From Seison nebaliae (lineage: Eukaryota; Rotifera; Pararotatoria; Seisonacea; Seisonidae), in the NCBI GenBank assembly GCA_023231475.1, contig JALJEE010001737.1, forward strand, positions 1 to 64,000: a DNA stretch of 64,000 nucleotides. The letters run 5' to 3'. Below the pieces are notes generated by a model. The model was given only the letters and a program-made list of their open reading frames with translations. It searched no databases and was not told the origin of the DNA. Shown piece after piece: positions 26,696 to 39,423 of this stretch. The translations under genes and the position numbers were made by a program. Numbering within the stretch: the first letter of the stretch is position 1; the number at the start of each line of letters is the position of its first letter.

Positions 26696-27565
26696 TATCT
26701 CTTTTTGATAGTCAGATTGTCGTATTTGATGAGAAGTAGATGTGAATCAATTCATTTCTTTCAAATCTCAATTATATTACCGCCTCACATTGATACTATG
26801 ATGGAGAAATGGACAATAAAGAAAATAAATTTTAAAGATTTTTCTTTTTTTATTGAAGGTGACAAAAATGACAATGTCTTTCCATTACATATTTTATTCA
26901 TTAAGGAAAGTAAACGAATTAGTTCGTTCGCTTCAATCGGAAAGGAAAGATATTGAGAGTAAAACAAAAAGAATAATTCTTAAATGAATCATTTTAAATG
27001 AAGTGTATGTTCTTTCGGGACATAGTTGAATGTGTAATGGACAAATGTGATTAATGGTAAATTTTGCATTTGTCAATTAATTGAATCTTCTTCTGTTTAT
27101 TCAATTTTACTTCAATTCATATTACACATAATTCGTACATATATAGAAGTGATGTGAAGAAGAGACAAAAGAAGAGAAGACAATATATTTTGGTAAGTGA
27201 AAGTTTATGGGAGAAGTTTTTGAATGAAAAGTAAATTTTATTTATTTCTAATTCTGACAACAACAACAGAAAAAGGGGAAGAAGGAGAATGAATACATTC
27301 TCGAATCTAACATGATTATCATAATAGATGATCATCGAACAACGACAAATAGAATGAGAGAAATCCAAATTATCCAGATGCTCTCACACTAATTATTGCT
27401 TTTCAATTCTCTCTATTCATATCCTTTCAATTCTTTCCTCTAACAAAATATTTATCAATAAACTACTTTTCATTTTTTTATCCATTCTCCTTCCTATTCT
27501 ACTCATCTCTCAATTCAATTATTTAGCTTAGTCTTATAAAGTGAACAAATCTCCACTCAAATTAC
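26696..27565. other. Divergent intergenic region, scribble / BORCS6-like gene
   Basis: 870 bp between two divergent starts. It should carry both promoters. I see AT-rich sequence and short chance frames only. A TATAAAG at 27535 is too close to the ATG at 27566 to be a convincing TATA box. Confidence 0.5.
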
Positions 27566-28003
27566 ATGTCGTCTACACTTCCAATCGTTAATACTTCGGA
27601 GATGATCGATGATCACTATGATGACGAAAGCATCAAAATCGCCACTCGACAAACATTGTCTACATCAGCATCATTAGATATTCCTTTACATGATCTCAAT
27701 GTCATCACCAATTTGGAATCGCTCAATAACAATTTGATTGACGATTTGTCCCAAAATCAGAAATCACTTTCATCTGCTCTCAATGCCTCTCTCACCACAA
27801 CGAAACAATCAACCGAATTATATGGAAGTGGCATTAGTAAGATATGTGAAGAGGCAAGAAATCGTGCCTCACAACAGAAGACATTAATTGAGAAATGTCA
27901 TGAATTAAATGAAATTTGCAAATCGACTTTGCCCAACATTTCCTCACAGATCCATCAGCTGAACCATATTTACAATTCCTTCGTTCGTCAACAACCCAAA
28001 TAA
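27566..28003 (+). CDS. Small coiled-coil protein, BORCS6/lyspersin-like candidate
   Basis: A single exon of 145 residues with a clean ATG and stop. An acidic, disordered first 50 residues is followed by an amphipathic helical stretch: NLESLNNNLIDDLSQNQKSL through EKCHELNEICKSTL to SSQIHQLNHIYN. This pattern, and especially the 'LIEKCHELNEICK' heptad region, resembles the C-terminal helix of BORCS6 (lyspersin), a subunit of the BORC complex that positions lysosomes. The resemblance is by eye only and coiled coils are easily confused. It could be another BLOC/BORC-type subunit. It ends 193 bp from the convergent end of NDUFS2. Confidence 0.5.
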   Translation: MSSTLPIVNTSEMIDDHYDDESIKIATRQTLSTSASLDIPLHDLNVITNLESLNNNLIDDLSQNQKSLSSALNASLTTTKQSTELYGSGISKICEEARNRASQQKTLIEKCHELNEICKSTLPNISSQIHQLNHIYNSFVRQQPK

Positions 28004-28195
28004 ATTATCTTATCTTACTCCTCTCTCTCTGATTAATATCAGATTAATCTCTCAACTATCTATTCCCCTTCCATTATTTTTAATCAATAATTCTATTCTC
28101 AACATTTTGCTTTCAACACAACAAAAAATTCTCGTTGAAACATAAGAAAAAAATTATTTTGGGTAAAAGTTAAAATGTATTTGGAAAATAATTGT

Positions 28196-30022
<1,827 letters not shown>

Positions 30023-30587
30023 TCTGTCGACATCCAAAAAATTCTTTATACGATTAATTTATCTAATTGATTTTTGCTAAAAGAACTTCAGCCAAAATTT
30101 CTAATTAGTGAGAGAAAAGCCTAATCTTCTAAATTAGACTGCCGAGAGACTGGTAACCGAATTTGAGATGACTTAAAACGTAGCTCATAATCTTAAGCTA
30201 AGGAGGACTAGCAGATGAGTCATTTGACGAGAAGGTTGGTGGGCCAATGAAATGGAGAATAGTGCCGCGAATTGACTGGTCAATTTACGCGCGCAATAAA
30301 TCGCATGGACGAGTATAAATCGGAACGCATCTTCAGTTTGGATCATCTTCATTTATTGCGCTAGTAAATTTAGACAAATATTAATTATTTGAAAGTCATC
30401 ACTCATTTCACTTTCTATTCCATCGTTTGTTGACTAAAGTAGCTCACTCACATTCTTCTTTCGATCGTTTCCCAAATTCCGTATCCACCTTTTCTACTCA
30501 AAATCGTTTCTTCCAGTAGTGATATATATTCACTTGATTTCATAATAAGTTACATTTACTTTCAACTATAAGAATTGGCAAGTAGCA
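30023..30587. promoter_or_regulatory. Bidirectional promoter region, NDUFS2 / ELAV-like
   Basis: The 565 bp between divergent starts is less AT-rich in its middle part. For the plus-strand gene there is CCAAT at 30244-30248 and TATAAAT at 30314-30320, with an initiator-like TCAGTTT at 30333-30339. The TATA-to-initiator distance of about 21 bases is a little short. A 7-bp-arm palindrome AATTGAC-TG-GTCAATT (30270-30285) is followed by an ACGCGCGC run at 30287-30294. Elements are seen directly; promoter function is inferred. Confidence 0.45.
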
Positions 30588-33009
30588 ATGCAATCTTCAA
30601 ACGGTAATGTCACTTCATCCCACAAAAATGATTTCTTCGAATTTGGAGGTAATGATGGAAATATCCATCCTGGAACTAACATCAAACCACGATATCCCGA
30701 AAGTAATAACGACAATAATGCTAACAAGATCATGTCCGCTGATGAGTTTTCTATGGATGACAATCTGAGTGATAAGACTAACCTTATCGTTAATTATTTA
30801 CCTCAAAATTTTTCGCAGGACGACATGAAAAATATATTTGGAAATTTGGGCGAGTTGCGCAGTTGCAAGTTGATTCGTGATAAGACGACAAACCAGAGTC
30901 TCGGATATGGTTTCGTCAATTATATGAAACATTCAGAAGCTGAGTTTGCAATCAATTCGTTGAATGGAGTGAAAATCTACAATAAAGTCATCAAAGTTAT
31001 TTTTTGAACCTTATCAGAACTTATCAGAATTTTATAAATTAAAATTTTTAAAGGTTTCTTATGCACGACCCAGTTGCGAGTCGATTAAAGGAGCCAATCT
31101 TTATATTTGTGGAGTGCCAAAGTCATGGGACTTGAATAAATTAGACGAATATTTTGGACAAAGTGGAAAAATAATCACTAGTCGAATTCTTTATGATCAG
31201 TCAACTGGACAATCCAAAGGAGTTGCCTTTATTCGATATGACACGAAAAATGAAGCTCAAAATGCAATTGATCAATTGAACATGACAATTCCGGAAAAGA
31301 ATTCTGAACCATTGACAGTAAAATTTGCTAATACTCCAGGACAATTAGGAATACTGAATAATCAGATTAAGAATGGAAATATTCTGACAAATCCGTTGGG
31401 ACAATTGAATGGGAATTTGGCGGGGAATATTGGATTAGCTCAATATATTTCTGCTGTGGCCGCACAAACAGGACTGAATAATTATAGTACAAGTCAATTG
31501 TTGACGTTATTGCAACAACTGCAACAACAGACGCCGATAGCGAATGGTTTACAATTCAATCCGTCGATGATGGTACAGAATGCTGCCATGTTCCAACAAT
31601 TGTTCAATAATGCATCAAATCTGCAGAAGTTAGTCTTCTAAATTTGTTTAGTGATTGGTGTTTGATATGAGTGATTCAATGAGTGAAATCTGTTTGAGAA
31701 GAGTTTTTAATGTGAATAACTTATTTGACTGATAAATGTGTAAAGAGTAAAAATTCAATTAATTTTCAATACTGTCGATGTGAATCGGATGACGATTGGA
31801 TAAAACAAAAAACTTGTGATTGTTTGTTGGTTTGTGATTAAAACGAATTGATTGTGAAGATGTTTTCTTAGTTTCGATGGATTTCGTTGTTTGAATTGAA
31901 TGAGTTGTCTGAATTATTTTCTTCGATTTCCTTCCTACTTTTATCTCCTTTCCACTATCCAATTTCTTTACTTATTTTTATTCATTTTCAACAATTTCTT
32001 TCCCTCTTCATTTTCTCATATTCATGCCCAAGTAAGTCCTAATAATAATAATAATAATAATGATAATAATAATAGAAATTTAAATGATTCTAATCAATTT
32101 ATCAACAGCTCAGCCACCACACAATCACAAATATCTCCAAATGACGCTGCGTTATTGATGAACATGTTAGGTGTTAACACCAACAATAATCAGTCGAACA
32201 TCTTCTCCCAAGGCAATGGCATGCAATCGACCTCATCCCAAATCGCTTTGGCTCTCAATCAGTTGCAACAACCGATGAATCATTCTCAACAACCAGCTAC
32301 ATCTAATTTGGGTAATATTTATAGTACGGATTCAATCGATTCATTGAATATGGTAAGCAGTAGTAACAACAATCCCAATGTTAACGATCAACGTCAAGGT
32401 GCTTCATTACTAATCCAGAATTTAGGGCCAGAAGTAAGAGAAAATGATTTATGGTCACTTTTTGGACCATTTGGAGCGATACATCAGGTCTTCATTGGAA
32501 AGGACGCAAATCAGAAAGGAAAAGGTTATGGAGTAATTACCATGAATAATTATAATGAAGCTGTGGCAGCAATTCAACGATTGAATGGATCAGAATTGCA
32601 TGGCAGAGGAATTTCAGTCACATTAGCTGGTGATCAACCAATTTTTCATAATTCCACCAACTCCAATATCAATTCCACTACTATCAATAATCATGGAAAT
32701 AGTTTGGGAATAAATACGAATGTGAACACTGGTGTCAATAATGGGGTAAACAATGCCGTTCTGAATGGTGGAGCGAATAACCTCACGAACAACATGGCCA
32801 ACCCTAATCAATCAACGAGTCAAGGAAGCAAATTGAATAATTCATTATTCAAAAATATGATTCCATCACCGGTACCAACGGTCGCCTCAGCTCAACATCA
32901 TACTCCAATCTCTATGTCGCAATCGGCACAAGCTGCATTGAATAAACAGTTATTGGAAATGAACAATCTCGTTTCTAATTCAGGAAATCAATCCAGTTAT
33001 TTCATGTGA
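30588..33009 (+). CDS. ELAV/Hu-family RNA-binding protein, three RRMs
   Basis: Binds AU/U-rich elements to control mRNA stability and alternative splicing, often neuronal. Exons 30588-30995, 31054-31628 and 32037-33009, 651 residues. RRM1 (about 63-136) has RNP2 LIVNYLP and RNP1 LGYGFVNY. A 58-bp intron then joins IK to [22 protein letters not shown], the standard ELAV RRM1-RRM2 link. RRM2 has RNP1 [12 protein letters not shown]3 (about 449-527) has LLIQNLG and GKGYGVITM, preceded by FGPFGAI as in Hu proteins. The hinge between RRM2 and RRM3 is much expanded, with a poly-Asn run and Gln/Ser-rich sequence. A further Asn-rich tail follows RRM3, which in Hu proteins is normally the end. The 408-bp second intron uses GTTAGT and a TAAG acceptor, chosen by frame. 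Confidence 0.88.
32040..32075. repeat. Imperfect (AAT)n microsatellite encoding poly-Asn
   Basis: About twelve AAT-type triplets, interrupted by GAT and AGA, at the start of the third exon of the ELAV-like gene. It encodes the Asn run of the hinge and is prone to length change. Confidence 0.85.
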
Positions 33010-33524
33010 AGAGGATTCTCTCGACAAAAAATTTAATCGTACGAAAAACTCTATTTATTAATTCTAACAAAATGATCATCGAATAATTGCATTCTCATCT
33101 GAATTTTGCCCTTCCATTTGCTACTTAATCGTTCGTAGTCCTCTCCTATTTACTGGAAACTTGATTTGTTTCGATTTATTCAATTCAATGCTCAATTTTC
33201 GATGAGAATGTTCTTTTATTCACTTTCGCAATTCTGAAGTTTTCTACGTATCATTTTACCATAAACTTTCCCCTCCCCTAACTTGAATTCTACTTGATTA
33301 ACTTAATTTATTAATTTAATTTGTTAATTTAATTTATTCAATTAATTTATTTATTTCTTTTAATTTCAAATTGTTTCGTTCATAATGGTGATCTATTCCT
33401 CATGACTTTACTTTGTCTTTAGATGGGAAGTAATTTTTATTAATTCTTAACCGGTTAGTTGGAATATTAACGAAATATTTCCATTTTATCAAATAATTTT
33501 AATTTAATTTTAATTTTTTGATCT
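33010..33524. other. Convergent 3' spacer, ELAV-like / supervillin-like
   Basis: 515 bp of AT-rich sequence between two stops, with TTAATTTATT-type repeats around 33300-33350. These presumably belong to the 3' UTRs. No gene seen. Confidence 0.5.
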
Positions 33525-36500
33525 TTAAAATAAATTCACTTTTCGCTTCTCCCGAATTTGTTTCCATGCTGGCAATATTCGAAATTCTTTCTTGCTCATA
33601 TTGAACAATTCGAAGAAAGATTTGTCTTTCAAACGATATATTGAATAGAATGCTGATTGCTGTTGATGCAGTTCACGTAATTCTTCAATACTTAAATTAT
33701 CTGCGTCATTCATCTTACATTCTGTGAGCATAGATGTCAACGAACGGAAATATTGTTCATCTTTCGTCGCTTCTTCATGTAAGAGCTCATCCCAAGGTAT
33801 CATCTTCCCATTATAACACCAACTATCCTCCAACGAATAATTATGTTCTGTATTGATGAGAAAATGAAGAAAGTCGAATGAAAAATCAATTAAACTTTCA
33901 CATAATTTGATCAAAGAAAATACTAGGAATTTCCTCATCAAATTATCAGTATAATTCTCATCAAACAAGAAATTGGTCGTATTCTTTCCATCCATATTAT
34001 TCAAGAGCCAAACTCCATTTCTCTTCTCATCATTTTTATTTCGATGTATTTGAATTATCAAAATAATTATTGCTATACAATAGATTAAGAAAAGAATTAG
34101 ATGAAAAAAAAACAAAATTAAAAATAACGATAATTTCCATAAAATTCTTGAAGAAGATGTTTCTCGTATCGATAATTGACACCATTATTGTGAGTTTGAT
34201 GAGAATATAATGTTAATGATGGAAGACATCGTTTTAATTGAATGAACATTTGAGTATCAGGTAATGATGCTTTTAATTTGTCATTACTCTTCTCCAAATG
34301 AGCACCGAAGACATTGACGATATTCCGTTGAATAGATCGTCGAAAATTTTCTTCGACTGAAATAGAAATAATTTGAATTTTTAAATTTGATAAAAAAATC
34401 ATTAACTTTTCACGGAATATTGTTGGGAAAAGATGTTTTCGATCAACTGACTAGAACTGTCAATTTTAGTTGGATGTTGAATTTGAAAATTATTTTGTTC
34501 TATTTCTATTCTCAATCGATTAATGGGAACGTCATTCATTGCAAGATGTTGAACAGATTGAATGATAAATGTATTATTTTCGGAAGTAGATCGATTTCCA
34601 TCAACATCGAGAATGCTCACTTCTTGAAGGAATAATGGTGATGGTTGTTTGGAGGAAAGAATGAGTAAATGAAATAATCGAAGGAAGACTAATGGTTCTT
34701 CGCCTTGACGGATACAAATGCAATGTCGTAATTTATCCTCTTTCTTCTTTAGATATTCGTGAACGAATAAATTGTTCAATCCACATTGTTTCGTTGATAC
34801 TTGTGATCCGTTCCATAGGAAATAGAGAACTCTCCCAAAAAAATTGATTTTTCTTCCTGTTTCCGTTTTTCTTTTTGGTGTAACAGTTAAATCATTTGAT
34901 ACATTTTTACCGTTTGTAGTAGATGTAATAAGAAGAAGATTATCGGAATTGTTATCTTTCGATTGGAAGGGATTGAAATTCTTATTGATTCCTAACCGGT
35001 TAGTTGCGATATTGACGAAATATGTCCATTTGATCAGATAAGAATGATTATCGTAGAATGTTTGAAAATTGGATTGAGTAATGTCAATCTCAGTCACACA
35101 ATGATTAATATCCTTTTCAATACTCTTCGACCAATCCTCTTTAATCGTATTCAATTGATAGAGTTGTTTCGTGTCAGTTTGAATGGACATAACTCGATGA
35201 TCATCTGAATAAATTATTCGATGACCAACACCGTTGAAGACATCATATCCTTCAGCGACCACTTTCGTCCGAAAAAATGTTTCCATATTGCCACGTTCTT
35301 CATTCCAACCAGTTTGATTAGCTGTTGAATTCTTTTCGTTCACTTCAATCGGATTATTCAATTTGTAAAGATCAACTTCATCATATGAATCGAGTGCTTC
35401 AATTTGACCGACAATTTCCAATGGTAATTGTTCGTCAAGGTTCAATAAATTCTCTTTAATCTTTTCTTCTTCTGCTCGTTTCTCTTCCTCTTTTTCTTCG
35501 TCTTCCATTTTATTCGAAGTTAAATCGTTCTTTGTCTCTAAACTATCTTGAGGCCAATCTCTGAATTTTGAACGGAATAAAACTGTTTCCATATTTTCGT
35601 TTTGTTTAGCGAATAATGTCCACTTCGGTCTACCTTTCTTTGATTTGAATTCAGTATCTTCAAAACTCTTCCCAATGAACAAGGGATTGATGCGACAATT
35701 ACTATAATCATATCCACTTTCATATAATTGTTCAGCGAGAATTTCGGCACTTTTCCTCGAATCGAATCGAGAGAAACGACCGAACCACAAATAGAATTCA
35801 CTACCAAAATCGAACAAAAGTATCTTATCTGATTTCATCGCTTTATATGACGGTACATGTCCACAATATTCTTCCAACGGAATTAATTTACCATCAGTAT
35901 ATTCATAAACGATATTTGTTTCAAATATCGCAATTTCAAATTTCTCATCTTCGTCTGGTTTTCCTGCCGTATTAACACAACCATAATCTCCTCCCAATGT
36001 CTTCCAAAAGAGATTATTTCTCACATTTCCATTTTCGCTCATTCGATCGGTAACTTCATCGATTATTTGAGAATATGAACCAGAATATGATTTTATATCA
36101 TTACTACCACATTTCCCAGACGAAGGAATAATACATCCAAGATCATGAGTTCGTTGAATATAATCGAACGCTTCTTGACATCGACATTTTTCTACTCGAT
36201 TAGTAAATCGTCCTATCCACATAAATAACTGATTCTTCAACACCAGAAGAAATGCGTCACCGGAATTGAGTGAAATAGCGATCGGTTCTACTAATCGTAA
36301 ATGACAAAATCGACGACCTTTACATTGTAGTAACATTGGATGTTTATATGGTTGCAAAGAGGAAGCTGGAGTAGACATTCCATCCATCCGTTTCAATGTA
36401 ATTTCTGATAAATTTAATTTTGTTCTCAAACCAGCTCGAGCTTCCAAACATAAATGTTTGTTCATTCCATTTTTCCCTTGTTTCTTATTTTCCGTTTTAG

Positions 36501-37360
36501 CTTTCGGAATCTCTTTCACTTTTTCTTCCATTTCCAATAAATGTCTTAATGAACTAGATGTATTGTGTCGTGGTGTAGGTCGAGAAAGATTTAAACGGAA
36601 ATTAGAAATAATTTTTAGATCTTCCGGTTCAGTCGATTCGTTACTTTTCTTCTCAATGTCAGTCAGATAATTCGGTTGTTCCCTTTTCACTTTTTCATTT
36701 CCAACTTTTCTATTATTCTTCTTTTTATCATTCAAATCTTCAGAACTATCATAAAATAATTTGAATCCTGTCATCAAATCGAACGAGGTTCCTTCTAAAC
36801 CATCATTATTTGAATCACCGGAATTGCAAGAATTTAATGGACTAAATGATCTCTTCTTATCTTTCTTCAATGATGTTGAATTAACTAAAAAACATGAGAC
36901 GGTCGGAAATTTGAAGAAAACTTGTTTTCGATCTTCCCAAACTCTTCAGAATTGGTCGATATGCTTTCGTGCCGATTTCTTTCCTTTTAACATCGTCAAG
37001 TTCTTGAGCTTTCACTATTGGAACATAAAAACTTCGATTTGCTTTTCGATCTCGAATATTTTCTTTCACATCTGAATCTAAACTTTTAGTTATATTTAAA
37101 TTAATCAAAATAAATTAACATTTTGTTGACGTTTCGCCCATTTGCCATTCAACAGTTAATTTCTCGCAGTCACTTTTCGAATCGACTCGATTTTTCCATT
37201 TCTCTTGAGACTGATTAAGTAGACTAAGTTTCTCTTTAATCGATCGATTACTCTTTGGTTTCTCATTCAAATTGTCATTTTGTTTTCCTATACGATTCAT
37301 CCATCTTTCATTACCTTCACGTTCTAGAGATTGAACTCGATCAGCCAATGTTAACTTCAT
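33525..37360 (-). CDS. Supervillin-like protein: gelsolin-type repeats with villin headpiece
   Basis: Actin/membrane-skeleton linker of the villin-gelsolin superfamily. Five exons: 37360-37120, 37077-36943, 36884-34407, 34356-34129 and 34072-33525, 1209 residues. The N-terminus has ADRVQSLE and IKEKLSLLNQSQEKWKNRV, the short helical repeats seen in supervillin. Gelsolin-like blocks follow, with LNSGDAFLLVLKNQLFMWIGR, LIPLEEYCGHVPSYKAMKSDKILLFDFGSEFYLWFGRFSR and, nearer the C-terminus, VLYFLWNGSQVS. The end, FFELFNMSKKEFRILPAWKQ...KVNLF, is a villin headpiece with the terminal Phe. In vertebrates supervillin is about twice as long, so the long disordered N-terminal half is missing here. The second intron is inferred by frame. 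The tail-to-head distance to COASY's stop is 287 bp. Confidence 0.86.
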
Positions 37361-37647
37361 CGCTATGTCTTGTTAATCGTCATAAAATTAATTATTAGTT
37401 ATTTATTCTCATAAGAATTATTAAGGAATTATTTCTTCTAATAATTTATTTAAATTGTGGAGGAATGGCACTAGAATAGCTGTTGAATCGGAAGATGAGA
37501 AGAAGAGTCTAATAATCAGAAGAAATGATTTGAACTTAAGAATTTTGTAAAGAAAGTAAATGTCGATAAAAAAATTAATGAAATTAAAGAGAAAAATATG
37601 TTTTCGACACTTTACAATTTCATTTTAATTGACCAATTTATGAAGAA

Positions 37648-39423
37648 TTATTTAGTTCTCTCATATAACAAATTTATCGCTCCATCAACTTGATTTTGAG
37701 TGACGGACGATTCCCATAACGTCGTGAGAGCGACATGAGCATGTTCCAATAAATAATAATTCCAATTATCAATATAATCATCTTTATCATAAAAATGTTT
37801 AGCCAGACGATTTTCTGCCTCTTTCGAATTTAAATGATTTCTCTTCATCAATCGATTTTTCGCTTCTTCCTCTCCGATAATGGCGAGCCAAATTTCATTA
37901 ACAAATTTCTGCCAACCAGCTCGAAAAAGAACTGCTGCTTCAACGATAACGATTATCTTCTTCTTTTTTTCAAATGCTGATTTATTGAATTTCATAAATT
38001 TTCTATTTAATTCTTCAAGAATTCCTTCCCAAACTATTTCTTCCAAAATTGTCATCAACTTCTCATCGGCGAAAACGACACTTCCTAATTTCCTTCTGTC
38101 TATCTCTCCACTTTCTTCGTCAATAATTTGAACACCAAAATTTACTTTTCGCAATTCATTGTAAACTTTTGTTCCTTTCCGATAGACATCATGACCGATC
38201 TGATCACAATTCAATGTCTCCAATTCGAAGAAATCTTTCAATTTACCATCATCAAAATCATTTTCAGAATTATTTAAATATGATTGTTTCATCTTATCAG
38301 CAATCGACGATTTCCCACTCGCAATCGGTCCCGTCAATCCAATTATATATAAATTCCTATAAGTATTTGGCGTCTTTTCAACCGGCCTCAATAACTTTCC
38401 CAATAAACTTTTCCGTCGGTTGGTTGAGGAGAGACGAGCATTCGAATCGGAATAATTCGGAGATATAATTTGATTTTTGTGGAGTAGTTGAATTGAAAGT
38501 AATTTTGGGGAATTCTTTAACAATTCCTTCCTCTTCTCTATAACTTTATTTCCATTTTTCACCGTCTCTTCAGTCACTACCAAATAATCTAACTCATCAA
38601 TTTGAATAGACGGACCGTAAATATCTGTCATTCCAACAATATGTTGTCCAATCGACGGATATGTGAGAGAGACGAATTTCTTACAATTCTCAATTCGTTG
38701 AGTAGTAGTTTGAATAAATTGATATAATTTTTTCGTTTTCAAACATCGAGATTCTGGAATTCCACAAAATAATTTCGATGCATTTCCATTATCGCAAAGA
38801 TATGACGAATAATTTAATAATAACTTATGTCCACAATGTAAATGATCAAATGTTCCTCCCAAACATACTGACTTTCCCAAAGACATTTTGGGAAATTCTT
38901 CATCAATTTCATTTCCATTCGAATTAACAATTCGTTCCAGATGATACTCTGAAAATTTTTTCTTCTCATATTTCTTAAACAGTTTCTCTAATTTCTCCGA
39001 ATTCTCATTCAAAATATTCAGTGTATTCGCTGAATTGAAAATTGTATGAAATTTATTGACAGTTTCCTCGATATCCAATTTTCCATTTTGCAGGAAATTC
39101 AAATAATTATCGTCACTAAAACAAACATAATTCCCCAAAGACTCACTAGAGAATTTGTAAATGAGTTGAGAGAATTGGAAATATTTTCGATGGAGATCTT
39201 CCGAATAGTATTCGGGTAATATTTGAATATAATTCATCGATTTGTCACAAAACGAATTACCATCGATCTGGTTTTTCGATTGTTCCAAATCGATATGTCG
39301 AATGAGTTGTTGAATTTGATTATTAGTTTGAGGCAATTCTCCCACCATTCCAAAGTAGACGTTCATACTTCTTCGAAGTAATGTGAAATTTGATGAGTGT
39401 CTTATTTTATTCAAGAAATTCAT
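37648..39423 (-). CDS. COASY: Bifunctional coenzyme A synthase (PPAT + dephospho-CoA kinase)
   Basis: Catalyses the last two steps of CoA synthesis: 4'-phosphopantetheine plus ATP to dephospho-CoA, then phosphorylation to CoA. A single exon of 591 residues. The adenylyltransferase domain starts at KSVCLGGTFDHLHCGH, whose HxGH (196-199) is the nucleotidyl-transferase motif, with GIPESRCL and DIYGPSI following. The kinase domain begins at IGLTGPIASGKSS (P-loop 365-372), then NCDQIGHDVYRKG and GEIDRRKLGSVVF, all typical of dephospho-CoA kinase. The length and domain order match animal COASY, including a poorly conserved N-terminal extension. It is notable for having no intron among intron-rich neighbours. 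Confidence 0.96.
   Translation of the reverse strand: MNFLNKIRHSSNFTLLRRSMNVYFGMVGELPQTNNQIQQLIRHIDLEQSKNQIDGNSFCDKSMNYIQILPEYYSEDLHRKYFQFSQLIYKFSSESLGNYVCFSDDNYLNFLQNGKLDIEETVNKFHTIFNSANTLNILNENSEKLEKLFKKYEKKKFSEYHLERIVNSNGNEIDEEFPKMSLGKSVCLGGTFDHLHCGHKLLLNYSSYLCDNGNASKLFCGIPESRCLKTKKLYQFIQTTTQRIENCKKFVSLTYPSIGQHIVGMTDIYGPSIQIDELDYLVVTEETVKNGNKVIEKRKELLKNSPKLLSIQLLHKNQIISPNYSDSNARLSSTNRRKSLLGKLLRPVEKTPNTYRNLYIIGLTGPIASGKSSIADKMKQSYLNNSENDFDDGKLKDFFELETLNCDQIGHDVYRKGTKVYNELRKVNFGVQIIDEESGEIDRRKLGSVVFADEKLMTILEEIVWEGILEELNRKFMKFNKSAFEKKKKIIVIVEAAVLFRAGWQKFVNEIWLAIIGEEEAKNRLMKRNHLNSKEAENRLAKHFYDKDDYIDNWNYYLLEHAHVALTTLWESSVTQNQVDGAINLLYERTK

Noticed and set aside
27535-27541. TATAAAG just upstream of the BORCS6-like ATG as a TATA box
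   Set aside because: Only about 25 bases separate it from the ATG, leaving almost no 5' UTR. It is common by chance in AT-rich DNA.
30982-31053. ELAV-like gene as two separate single-RRM genes
   Set aside because: Removing 30996-31053 joins the frames at the standard ELAV IK|VSYARP junction, so they are one gene.
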